From Marinilabilia salmonicolor JCM 21150 (lineage in GTDB: Bacteria > Bacteroidota > Bacteroidia > Bacteroidales > Marinilabiliaceae): a DNA stretch of 64,000 nt. Under the pieces are notes generated by a model. It was not told the DNA's origin. It worked only from the letters and a program-made list of their open reading frames with translations, and did not search any database. The first letter of the stretch is position 1, and the number at the start of each line of letters is the position of its first letter. Made by a program: the position numbers and the translations under genes. Shown here piece by piece: positions 27,064-35,474 of this stretch. Location of the stretch: NCBI RefSeq assembly GCF_000259075.1, contig NZ_AJKI01000030.1, forward strand, positions 88,521-152,520. The letters are read 5' to 3'.

Positions 27064-28005
27064 TCATCCCCCATTATCAAAAACCAATGAATCGGGTGAA
27101 ACATTATATCCTGTCACCAAACCAAGACCTCCGCTTACATTATTATATATCCTGATAGGATCGATAATAGGCAAATCATAGCCATATTCGGCGACTACCC
27201 TGCTCCGGTAATAATCGTAGAAACCCCGGGTATGCGACAACAACAAAAAGAATATTTTTCTGGAAGCCCCGTTCTGTTCAGGCTCTGAAGCATATTCCAC
27301 CGGAAGATCTATTTTAAGATTATAATGCTCACCATTAAATAAGGTATCGGAAAAACAACCATCAAAATCAATTTCACCAATAAGACTTCCTTCTTTCCCC
27401 TGCACAAAAAAGACAGGATCATTTTTGTCATAATTAATCTTTTCCTGTTCACAGTCCATGCCACCTTCTTCTATCCTGCATGTTTGCTCAAAAACAATCA
27501 ACTGATAATAATTCTTTTCTGCAGGCGGATCTGAAATAGAAAGCGTACAATTAAGCACCCACTTCTCACCATTCTTACTATCATTTCTCAACACAGTACT
27601 TGTATCAGACAACAAAAATGGAACAGCATCCGGAATAACCGTTTTTCCTGAAACTCTCTCTCCGCTTCCATCAGCAGCCTCAATCATAATAGAATCTCCG
27701 GGTTCAAAATTCACTTCCGGTCTGTTAGCCCAAGCCCTATCGAAAGGAAAAATAAAATCATCTACAATCCTATTATTCTGATAAATGGTCACACTTCCGT
27801 TGTAAACCCTTTCAAAATCGTCCACAGAAAGATGGCTCACACTTTTACTCAAATGCACCTGCATAACAGAATCGGGCGCGATAAAAGAGTATAAAACCAG
27901 GCGACCTCCCCGTTCTTCCATCTCTAGTTCAATCTCCTTTTCACACGAAAAAGAGAGCAATGCCATCAATAACAGTATAAGCCAATTCTTAAACACAATT
28001 ATCAA
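27064..28005 (-). CDS. DUF4249 lipoprotein
   Basis: 313 aa. The signal peptide ends at a lipobox (LLSFSCEKE), so it is a lipoprotein, probably in the outer membrane. The body matches DUF4249 by GGRLVLYSFIAPDS near the start, YNGSVTIYQNN, and the C-terminal segment FLLLSHTRGFYDYYRS. Such proteins are usually the partner encoded beside an STN-containing TonB receptor; their role is unknown but is thought to be ligand capture for the receptor. Start overlaps the receptor stop by 4 nt. The C-terminal DNGG end is natural. Confidence 0.88.
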   Translation of the reverse strand: MIIVFKNWLILLLMALLSFSCEKEIELEMEERGGRLVLYSFIAPDSVMQVHLSKSVSHLSVDDFERVYNGSVTIYQNNRIVDDFIFPFDRAWANRPEVNFEPGDSIMIEAADGSGERVSGKTVIPDAVPFLLSDTSTVLRNDSKNGEKWVLNCTLSISDPPAEKNYYQLIVFEQTCRIEEGGMDCEQEKINYDKNDPVFFVQGKEGSLIGEIDFDGCFSDTLFNGEHYNLKIDLPVEYASEPEQNGASRKIFFLLLSHTRGFYDYYRSRVVAEYGYDLPIIDPIRIYNNVSGGLGLVTGYNVSPDSLVFDNGG

Positions 28006-30668
28006 AACTTAAATGAATACCTTACATATGGAATAGGGAACGGGAAAAGGCTCAACTGTTTTAGTTGTCGCATTGCACTTCCCTCCGGATTGTTTTCACT
28101 TTCGCTAAAATATAACAAAAATGGATTTTGACGCCCATATGCATTAATAACACCAAAACTCCAGGTCCGTTCACCTCTTTTTTTCTTTTTAGTAAAATTA
28201 ACACCCAGATCTAACCTGTGGAAAGAGGGCATACGATAATTATTCAATGATCCAACACTCTCAGAATAACCAAATTCAGAAGGTTTCGTCCAGTTTAAAG
28301 CAGGAGCATAATATTTTTCTTCAGGCAAAGTAACAGGATTTCCGGAACCAAACATCCAGGTCAAACTACCGGTAACACGATTGTTGAAACGATAATTCAT
28401 AAACAAACTGGCATCATGTCTTCTGTCAAATCTTGCAGGAAATGACTTGCCGCTATTCAGCTCAGGAAAATGAACCATTGTACGAGCATAGGTATATCCA
28501 AGCCATCCGGTAAGATCTCCTTTATTTTTTTGCAACAGCAATTCACCTCCATATGATTCACCGCTTCCGGTCGTAAGTTTATCTTCCCAGGTGGTACTGT
28601 AATCGAAAAACCCGGTACTCTCTTTATAGGCAAGGATATTCTTGTACGTCTTGGCGTAAGCTTCCAGTGAGAGAATAAAACGCCTCTTTTGACCAAGATG
28701 GAAATCTACACCCAAAGTTGCCTGATCAGAATGCATAGGCTTAATCCGATCACTTACCGGCAACCACAAATCAGTAGGCAAAGAATAACCGGCAGTACCA
28801 ACCATATGCACAAATTGTGACATTCGGGAGACAGTACCTTTAATATCTGCGGAATTGGTAAGCACATACCGCAAAGACAATCTGGGTTCCACGGACCAGT
28901 AGGGTTCTCCCTCACCAAGAAAAAGAGCTGAATGAATACCCGCATTGACAAAAAACCGGTTGTCTAGCGAAAATTCATTTTCCAGATACCCCCGGTACTC
29001 CTGACCTGAAACAAGGACATCACTTACGGACTTCTCTTCTGTTGTCCCTGAAGCACCGGATTCCTTAACCAAATCAACACCCGGATTAAAACGATGAACA
29101 ACCCCGCTGGCACCAAATCTCAGGATATAATTAGAACGGTAAAAGTTTTCAAAATCAGCCTTAAGGGTGAAATCCTGTATTCCACTAAGGTATCTTTGCT
29201 CATATGTATTCAGCACTTCCTGCGCCTCATCACTTTGTTTGAGCCCTATGAAAAAACGGTAATTGGAATAAGTAGCCGTAACATTTGAAAACAATTTGGG
29301 TGTCACTACGTAATTCCAACGCAAAGCACCGGTAAAGTTACCCCACCCGGCATTACTCTCATCATTAATGGTAATATTGTCTGTTAGCTGATTATCACCA
29401 ACCCTGACATCAAAATCCCTGTAATTGTAAAGTGTATAGAGTTTATCCCGCCCCCAATAGGAGCTAAGGAATATTTTACTCCGTTCTGAAACTTCATGAC
29501 TAATTTTCCCGTTCAAATCAAAAAAGTAATAATTTGTTTTATCATCAGCACCTAATTGATATAGAGCAGCTAAAGCGTCTACATAAGTCCTGCGGAATGA
29601 AAGTGCAAAAGTTGTTTTATCATTAAAAACAGGTCCATCAAGCGAGACACCTGAAGAAAGTAACCCTAAAGAAACACTTCCACCAACCTTTTCTTTCCTT
29701 CCCTCTTTCATACGCACATCAACAACCGATGAAAGACGCCCTCCATATCGGGCAGGGAATCCGTCTTTGGTAACCGAAACCTGATTTACGGCATCCGTAT
29801 TAAAAATGGAAAAGAACCCCAACAAATGACCCACATTATAAACCGGCACATCATCCAGCAGGACCATGTTTTGGTCAGGTCCCCCACCCCTGACAAACAG
29901 TCCGGTAAAACCTTCAGAGCCACTTTGAATTCCCGGAAGCATCTGAATTCCACGCATCAGATCAGACTCTCCGAACAGAGCCGGTGCATCGACAATCCGA
30001 TCCATGGATACCCGGGCTGCACCGAAGCTCCCTCCTCTCAACATATTCGGCATTCGCGAGCCTAGTATAGAAACCTCCGGCAATTCTATATTAGGTTTCA
30101 ATAAAAAATAAATCACGGTATCGGAAGTGAGCTCAAAATGCTTTTTTTCAGCATTATAGCCCACATAAGAAGAATACAAATCTACCGGCCCTCCCTGAAG
30201 AGTCAGACTGAAAAAACCATAATAATTGGTGGCAGTTCCCTCATATCGGTTCTCACTAAAGACATTAGCCCCAATCAAACGCTCTCCCGATCGGGCATCA
30301 CTCACATATCCCAGTATGGTAAACGATTGTTCCGAAAGTTTTAGTGGGCGCACAATTAATTTATTCCTCCGTTCAACAAAGTCAAAGGGACAATCACGAA
30401 AAATATCATGAAGAAAACCAACCAGTGTGTTTCGGGACGAAGAAAGAAAAACATTCTCCTTTAAGCAAAGCCTGGAACTGTAACTGATTATAGTTCCACT
30501 CTTCTCCTGAAGATGTTCAATCAATTCAACGGAGGAACCTCTGGTTTTATCCACCACAAACACCTCTGATTCAGCAGTCTGAGCGACGCACAAAACAATG
30601 GTCATTGCCCACAGGACAACGACCATCACATATTTAATTATATTTTTGATTCCAGGCATCAATCTCAA
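28002..30668 (-). CDS. TonB-dependent outer-membrane receptor with STN and carboxypeptidase-like domains
   Basis: 888 aa. A signal peptide ends near residue 30. Next come an STN signalling domain (about 35-115: VELIEHLQEKSGTIISYSS), a CarboxypepD_reg-like beta-sandwich (about 118-200: GYVSDARSGERLIGANVF), the plug (about 225-330: GGSFGAARVSMDRI) and a 22-strand-type barrel ending in YVRYSFKF. The STN domain is the one that talks to FecR-type anti-sigma factors, in line with the upstream FecR and sigma genes. The substrate is unknown; no SusD gene is present, and the DUF4249 lipoprotein is its partner. Confidence 0.93.
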   Translation of the reverse strand: MRLMPGIKNIIKYVMVVVLWAMTIVLCVAQTAESEVFVVDKTRGSSVELIEHLQEKSGTIISYSSRLCLKENVFLSSSRNTLVGFLHDIFRDCPFDFVERRNKLIVRPLKLSEQSFTILGYVSDARSGERLIGANVFSENRYEGTATNYYGFFSLTLQGGPVDLYSSYVGYNAEKKHFELTSDTVIYFLLKPNIELPEVSILGSRMPNMLRGGSFGAARVSMDRIVDAPALFGESDLMRGIQMLPGIQSGSEGFTGLFVRGGGPDQNMVLLDDVPVYNVGHLLGFFSIFNTDAVNQVSVTKDGFPARYGGRLSSVVDVRMKEGRKEKVGGSVSLGLLSSGVSLDGPVFNDKTTFALSFRRTYVDALAALYQLGADDKTNYYFFDLNGKISHEVSERSKIFLSSYWGRDKLYTLYNYRDFDVRVGDNQLTDNITINDESNAGWGNFTGALRWNYVVTPKLFSNVTATYSNYRFFIGLKQSDEAQEVLNTYEQRYLSGIQDFTLKADFENFYRSNYILRFGASGVVHRFNPGVDLVKESGASGTTEEKSVSDVLVSGQEYRGYLENEFSLDNRFFVNAGIHSALFLGEGEPYWSVEPRLSLRYVLTNSADIKGTVSRMSQFVHMVGTAGYSLPTDLWLPVSDRIKPMHSDQATLGVDFHLGQKRRFILSLEAYAKTYKNILAYKESTGFFDYSTTWEDKLTTGSGESYGGELLLQKNKGDLTGWLGYTYARTMVHFPELNSGKSFPARFDRRHDASLFMNYRFNNRVTGSLTWMFGSGNPVTLPEEKYYAPALNWTKPSEFGYSESVGSLNNYRMPSFHRLDLGVNFTKKKKRGERTWSFGVINAYGRQNPFLLYFSESENNPEGSAMRQLKQLSLFPFPIPYVRYSFKF

Positions 30669-30701
30669 GAGTGTATTCAGTCGTTGAATAAACTCCCGAA
30701 A

Positions 30702-31676
30702 TTACTCAGAGATTATCAAAACTCCTCCATTTAAGATAAATTTTTTATCAAAATGAATTGCAAGTTCGTCTAAAACCTCTTTAATATTCTGATTCCGAAA
30801 GGATGTTGTAACCAACACATCGCTTTGCGTATTGATTTTTACATCATTAATTTCCTTGTAATGATTTTTGAGAATTTTGGCAATTTTATCCAGGGGACAC
30901 TGTGAAAACTTTAATTCTCCGGTTTTCCAGGCAAGGAAGTTATCATCCTTTATGGGAGCAACCATCAATTCACGATTCTGAACCACTGCGGAATTCCCTG
31001 CAAGTACTTTTTTAGTGTGTCTGCGATATTGAATGGCCACGGAACCTTCGGTAACATTCAGTTCCATTTTATCCAGCCCCTCACCTGTCTGCAAATGAAA
31101 AGCAGTTCCAAGTACCTCAACATCCACGCCTTCGGGTGATTTCACCAAAAACGGGTTTCCGGTATCATGAGTAACCTCAAAAAAACCTTCTCCGTCGAGC
31201 GAAACAGTCCGTTTTCCATCTTCAAAGTTCTTCAGATATTTTAGCGATGAATAGTTGTTCAGATAAACGATACTGTTATCCGGCAACCTTAAGGAATCAA
31301 TCTGTTCTCCTGTCTGAAAAGCACTCCAGCGTCCAAATCCGGGTACATTCCAGTAAACATACACTGCACTGCTCACTGCAAGCATCACAATAACAGCTGC
31401 AGCAATACGTGAAAACGCAGTGAAAATTCCTATTTCCCGTTTCTTTCCGGGGAAGTTAATCCGCTCACGAATAGCATTCCAGTCCCTGGATAACAGGTCT
31501 CCTGACAACATGCTCTGATAATCTGCATCCCAAACTTGTTTGAAATCTTCCAAATACTGCTTGTTTTCTGCTGACTCTGACCGCCAATCTTCAATTTGAC
31601 GAATCTCAGCAGATGTGCAATCTCCGGAGAAATATCTGACAAGTAAGTCAGCATTTATGGGTCTTAATGTTTCCAT
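30702..31676 (-). CDS. FecR-type anti-sigma factor
   Basis: 324 aa from the ATG at 31676 (METLRPIN); the upstream ATG at 31694 adds six residues. The cytoplasmic N-terminal part (residues 1-85) should bind the sigma factor; a single membrane helix lies near residues 90-110 (IAAAVIVMLAVSSAVYVYW). The periplasmic FecR domain (SLRLPDNSIVYLN, SLDGEGFFEVTHD) and C-terminal DUF4974 (KFSQCPLDKIAKILKNHY) follow. It passes the signal from the STN domain of the receptor to the ECF sigma factor. Lies 33 nt upstream of the receptor. Confidence 0.92.
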   Translation of the reverse strand: METLRPINADLLVRYFSGDCTSAEIRQIEDWRSESAENKQYLEDFKQVWDADYQSMLSGDLLSRDWNAIRERINFPGKKREIGIFTAFSRIAAAVIVMLAVSSAVYVYWNVPGFGRWSAFQTGEQIDSLRLPDNSIVYLNNYSSLKYLKNFEDGKRTVSLDGEGFFEVTHDTGNPFLVKSPEGVDVEVLGTAFHLQTGEGLDKMELNVTEGSVAIQYRRHTKKVLAGNSAVVQNRELMVAPIKDDNFLAWKTGELKFSQCPLDKIAKILKNHYKEINDVKINTQSDVLVTTSFRNQNIKEVLDELAIHFDKKFILNGGVLIISE

Positions 31677-31751
31677 AAAAAAATTTTTCGGCACATCAAT
31701 GTCTTTACAAATAATAAAGATCTACTCAATGCTTCCGAACTCATGAACCTA

Positions 31752-31922
31752 TTAATGAAATTGCATAAGTCCGAATAATACCGGGTCCTCTTCTTTTATC
31801 TCTTCCGACGGGGAAACAGCCTCAATCTTTTTATTTTCCATTACTTCATTAGCTTGCTTTGCCAACTCTTCATCGGCCGGTGTGCCGATAATATCGGCAA
31901 ATAGCTGTAATAAGAATTCCAT
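31752..31922 (-). CDS. small acidic protein between sigma and FecR genes
   Basis: 56-codon frame beginning MEFLLQLFADIIGTPADEE and ending FGLMQFH. It lies in the same direction as, and between, the sigma-factor gene and fecR. No domain recognised; the N-terminal 12 residues are hydrophobic and the rest is acidic and probably helical. Its position in the operon and clean start/stop make it plausible as a real small gene, possibly a sigma/anti-sigma modulator, but this is inference. Confidence 0.45.
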   Translation of the reverse strand: MEFLLQLFADIIGTPADEELAKQANEVMENKKIEAVSPSEEIKEEDPVLFGLMQFH

Positions 31923-32015
31923 AATTCCTCTTTTTTAAGTAACTAATTAAAAAAAGCCAAGCTTCCCCATTCATCTATTAAGACAATCCGGAAACCTTTC
32001 ACACGTATCCGGTTT

Positions 32016-32657
32016 TTACTTTAAAATGATTCTAATTAAAGCATCCAGCGCAATCACACTCCCGACTAACGACAAGAACCCGTGGATCAACAGGTCTTTA
32101 CGTATTTTCTTAAGTGCCTTACTGATTTGAGTTTCAACAGTTCTTTTTGATATGGACAGTTGGTCAGCAATTTCACCATTGGCGACACCATCACGCCGGC
32201 TCATGATAAATATTTTCTGACACTGAGGTGGTAAGGCATCCACGACCTTTGCAATTCGGTTTTGCATTTCATCCACACCTGAGATCTCTTCATACGCATC
32301 CCCTTCAGATTGTTCCTCAAAAATCCTGTGATGATGCTCACGTTGCATTTTATCCCGCTTTAACACGTTTAATGCCCTGTTACGAACTGATTGATAGAGA
32401 TGTGCCTTTAGTGAAGTATGAATACTGATGCTTTCCCGTTTGTCGTAAAGACTTACAAAAACATCCTGCACCACATTTCTTGAGGAGTCGAGATCGTTTA
32501 GAAACCGAAAGGCAAAAGTAACCAACAACTGGTAGTAAGCATCAAAAAGATGGCGGAATGCTGATTCATCACCGGCAGCAATCCCCATGAGAAGTTGATT
32601 TTCAGACAACTCTCTATGTGCCAATGTATCAATATGCTGCTTTTTCCCCCGGCCCAA
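32016..32657 (-). CDS. ECF RNA polymerase sigma factor, FecI-like Bacteroidetes family
   Basis: 213 aa. Sigma-2 region with AFRHLFDAYYQLLVTFAFRFL and the DVFVSLYDKR segment, and sigma-4 with ALPPQCQKIFIMSRRDGV, SKRTVETQISKALKKIR. After sigma-4 it carries a hydrophobic tail (FLSLVGSVIALDALIRIIL) often seen in this family and possibly membrane-associated. It heads the regulated unit sigma, small protein, FecR, receptor, DUF4249. A -7 element TACTTTTG lies at 32724-32731 on the same strand. Confidence 0.92.
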   Translation of the reverse strand: MGRGKKQHIDTLAHRELSENQLLMGIAAGDESAFRHLFDAYYQLLVTFAFRFLNDLDSSRNVVQDVFVSLYDKRESISIHTSLKAHLYQSVRNRALNVLKRDKMQREHHHRIFEEQSEGDAYEEISGVDEMQNRIAKVVDALPPQCQKIFIMSRRDGVANGEIADQLSISKRTVETQISKALKKIRKDLLIHGFLSLVGSVIALDALIRIILK

Positions 32658-33048
32658 TTGTGATAAACTTTAAAATTTCGGATAGCTATTATGCCCTACT
32701 ACAGGTTTCCATTAACAATCGTACAAAAGTAACGAATTGAAGATGATTTTATCTAAAAAATATGCGAAATTTGATGTTTAACTGCTTGTCAACTTTTGTT
32801 GTTGTTAACTTCATTTAATCAGCTAAAAAAAACCGGAAAAGGTTCAACATTCTTAAACCGTTGGTTGAATATAAGCTGAATTACTACATATAGGTAGTAA
32901 AGCAGGAAATGGAGGAGTTTTATAGTGGTATCAAAGGTACAGCCAGGAGAGAACCTATATTAAAATAGCCTGAAGCGTTGGCCCCAGGCTATTTTTCTCA
33001 GCCCTTAAAACGGTTTACAATTAAGTTGTTTTGCTTATAAATCAGATG
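32658..33048. other. intergenic region: sigma promoter and a terminator
   Basis: Holds the minus-strand -7 element TACTTTTG (32724-32731) of the sigma-factor gene. A hairpin lies at 32962-32996 (AATAGCCTG / CAGGCTATT), followed by TTTTT on the plus strand and by TTTTA on the minus strand. It probably ends the outer-membrane protein transcript. No gene is seen. Confidence 0.5.
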
Positions 33049-33630
33049 TTAGAATTTATAAATAAAACCAATGGCTGTATTTAGCAGATACTCCTGTACT
33101 GAATAACCATCATTTATTCCAAATTTAAACGAAGAGGTATCATTACTGCTGCTAGTGAAGGCAAAAACAGAAGGCATAAGCATATTAAACCCCCAATTTT
33201 CATTGAATGCGTAAGTTATACCCGGACGCACTCTCAGTCCTATTGAATTAGAACTATCCATTGAAGTTCCATCGGCAAATTCCCCCCCATAAAAATTCAG
33301 AGGCAATTCCCCTTGTCCGAAAATTTTAAAATTCCCTAAATTGGCAAAGGAGTATCTTGCAAATGGAATAATTGATGTTGTTGTGTTTTTTTGTGTGCCT
33401 GCAGGATCCTCATCTTTAAGCGTGGAAAATCCAAGCCTTCCACCTATAGCCCAACTACTGTTAAGATTATAGCCAAATTCAGGCATCAAGGTTGTTCTTG
33501 ATGTCGTTAAATCATTGGATGTGTTGCTGGAAATATTAATTGTACCTCCAAGCCACATAGTTCCTTCCTGAGCAGATGCAGAAATAAACATAATCAATGT
33601 AAAAGTAATAGAAAAAACAATCCGTTTCAT
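33049..33630 (-). CDS. small outer-membrane beta-barrel protein
   Basis: 193 aa. Signal peptide MKRIVFSITFTLIMFISASAQ, then about eight amphipathic beta strands typical of an OmpW/OmpA-N-like barrel (FGYNLNSSWAIGGRLGFSTL; GLRVRPGITYAFNENWGF) and a C-terminal Phe (AIGFIYKF). The predicted location is the outer membrane. The function is unknown. Monocistronic, with a terminator about 55 nt downstream. Confidence 0.8.
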   Translation of the reverse strand: MKRIVFSITFTLIMFISASAQEGTMWLGGTINISSNTSNDLTTSRTTLMPEFGYNLNSSWAIGGRLGFSTLKDEDPAGTQKNTTTSIIPFARYSFANLGNFKIFGQGELPLNFYGGEFADGTSMDSSNSIGLRVRPGITYAFNENWGFNMLMPSVFAFTSSSNDTSSFKFGINDGYSVQEYLLNTAIGFIYKF

Positions 33631-33997
33631 AAATAATGTTTAATGATTAGTTAAAAGAAGATTAGAACTTAATTTATAGAAATTATTGTATCTAAATATA
33701 GAAAAAGGATGCATAATTCAATCCCAAAATTAAGCAACAATATTTTGTATTCATAAATAATCCGTTGCATAAGCCCCTGCCAATCAAAATTCGCCTGTTG
33801 ATAAAGCAGAGCTGACAGGCATTTTTTTAAAACTTTTCCAACCATAATAAATTTTACTCGTCTTGAAGAAAAGAATTTTTTACCCGAATGTTCTCTTGAT
33901 GGTTTTACTCCGTTTTGGAGTACCCCGTGTTGTTGATCGTTGAGGTTTGATTTACCAGGAAAGAATGTTTGTCATAACCAAACTTTAACATCAACCT
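33631..33997 (+). other. intergenic region with an orphan plus-strand terminator
   Basis: At 33792-33828, GCCTGT / ACAGGC arms are followed by ATTTTTTT on the plus strand, although no plus-strand gene lies upstream. Either a short RNA or the end of a lost gene could explain it. Otherwise AT-rich, with no gene seen. Confidence 0.35.
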
Positions 33998-34228
33998 ATG
34001 AAGAATATTTTACTCCTTTCATTATTTATTTTCTCACTTTCTTCCCCGGCCCAAAATCCCGGAATTTTACTGAATACAACAAACTGGTCAAAGGTAGATT
34101 TAAAAAGCCTTTTGTGCGAAGAATTACCTACCTGCCGTGCAATGGTAAGCACTCTGACACACCCCGGCATTGGCAAAGAATCTACCGCCACCTGCTCTAA
34201 AATGATAATCTTAAATGCCACCTCCTGA
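33998..34228 (+). CDS. short secreted protein, possibly truncated
   Basis: 76 codons. A clear signal peptide (MKNILLLSLFIFSLSSPAQ) is followed by 57 residues without recognised domain, including three Cys. The start is preceded by ACATCAACCTATG, a pattern seen before Bacteroidota genes. It could be the N-terminal stub of a longer secreted protein that has lost its body. 39 nt upstream of the lipoprotein gene and in the same direction. Confidence 0.4.
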   Translation: MKNILLLSLFIFSLSSPAQNPGILLNTTNWSKVDLKSLLCEELPTCRAMVSTLTHPGIGKESTATCSKMIILNATS

Positions 34229-34267
34229 GAGAATGGCAGTATTATATAACAATCTAAAAAAATAAAA

Positions 34268-34771
34268 ATGACTTATTCAACTAAAGTTTTAAAGGGCCTG
34301 ATTGCCGTATTGACAGTCCTTATGTTTGTACAGTGCGAGAAGGATGAAACCTCTCCAAAGCAAGACAATACCATCCAAATGAATGGAAATGATTTTACCA
34401 TATCTTCCGCCACAATGATGGGTGTGTCTATTGGCGATAGCGGACATACGGGAATAGCACTTATCAGCGCAAGTGAGACGCAAGCCAATTCAATAACCAT
34501 CGACGTGGAATCATTTACTCGTGAAACGATTGAAGGAGCTTATGCTTATCCGGAAGCTGAAGGCAAAAAACTACTTGACGATTGGTTGACAAACTATTCC
34601 GTTTTTGATGGCTCAACAATGGAATCGTCGAACCTTGAAGCCGGAGAAGTTACCATCAATCATAATGGAGACAACAATTATACCGTTGAAATGAACCTGG
34701 TAATGGTTGATGGTGTGATTTTTTCGGGTTCGTTTACAGGTGATTTTCAGGTGATGTTTAATAATCAATGA
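34268..34771 (+). CDS. putative lipoprotein, unknown function
   Basis: 167 aa with a lipoprotein signal ending at LMFVQCEKD (Cys about residue 23). The mature part is beta-rich and acidic (TIQMNGNDFTISSATMMG, SITIDVESFTRETI, GVIFSGSFTGDFQVMFN), resembling small surface lipoproteins common in Bacteroidota. No named domain recognised. Second of four plus-strand genes for exported proteins in this stretch. Confidence 0.65.
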   Translation: MTYSTKVLKGLIAVLTVLMFVQCEKDETSPKQDNTIQMNGNDFTISSATMMGVSIGDSGHTGIALISASETQANSITIDVESFTRETIEGAYAYPEAEGKKLLDDWLTNYSVFDGSTMESSNLEAGEVTINHNGDNNYTVEMNLVMVDGVIFSGSFTGDFQVMFNNQ

Positions 34772-34878
34772 TACACCCATCAGACTTCTTATTGGTGTCA
34801 AAACGAGCATAAAAAAAATTCAATAATCATGACCATTGCTTCGATTTGCTTTGGCCGAATTCAAAACAAAACCTTGAA

Positions 34879-35454
34879 ATGAAAAAAACATTACTTGTCT
34901 TTACCGTACTTAGTATTTTTATTGTCAACTGTCGTGCCCAGGAAGATATATCACAGTATTTTGATGACGACGGCATATCCGAATACAGCAAATTAGTAAA
35001 AATTGGAATTGATCTTTTTAATGGAGAATATTCTGTATTGTATGAAAAGGAGATAATTAGAAATTTGTCCGTTGAAGCATCTATGGGATTGATTTCTATT
35101 AGTCGCCAAAGTAACCTGCACAATTACGACCCTCGTTATGATCTCCCTCAATCGGGTACCGGAATCTTCTTCGCTGCCAACATCCGTCTATATTTAAGGG
35201 AATATTACGAACAATGGTACATCGGGGTTCAGCCCAAATTAAATATTATGGGGGGTAAGCTAATGACCGACATTGTCTTTTTTAACGGTGGATATCAACT
35301 TCCTCTTCAAAAAAATTTAACGCTTGATATTAATCTAGGTATGGGCGTTAGAACATACAAATACAAAGAAGAGGTTACATCTGTTATCACTATCGAAGAA
35401 GGGGATTCACACTTCTATTTTCCGGCAGCAATAAAGCTTGGATACGCATTTTAA
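34879..35454 (+). CDS. exported beta-barrel-like protein
   Basis: 191 aa from the ATG at 34879, which places a signal peptide (MKKTLLVFTVLSIFIVNCRAQ) at the N-terminus. The rest alternates short beta strands (YSVLYEKEIIRNLSVEASMG, NLTLDINLGMGVRTYKYKEE) and ends in AAIKLGYAF, an aromatic C-terminus typical of outer-membrane barrels. Lies 20 nt upstream of the next gene and is probably co-transcribed with it. Confidence 0.65.
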   Translation: MKKTLLVFTVLSIFIVNCRAQEDISQYFDDDGISEYSKLVKIGIDLFNGEYSVLYEKEIIRNLSVEASMGLISISRQSNLHNYDPRYDLPQSGTGIFFAANIRLYLREYYEQWYIGVQPKLNIMGGKLMTDIVFFNGGYQLPLQKNLTLDINLGMGVRTYKYKEEVTSVITIEEGDSHFYFPAAIKLGYAF

Positions 35455-35474
35455 TTCTCAAAAAAGCTAAGATT

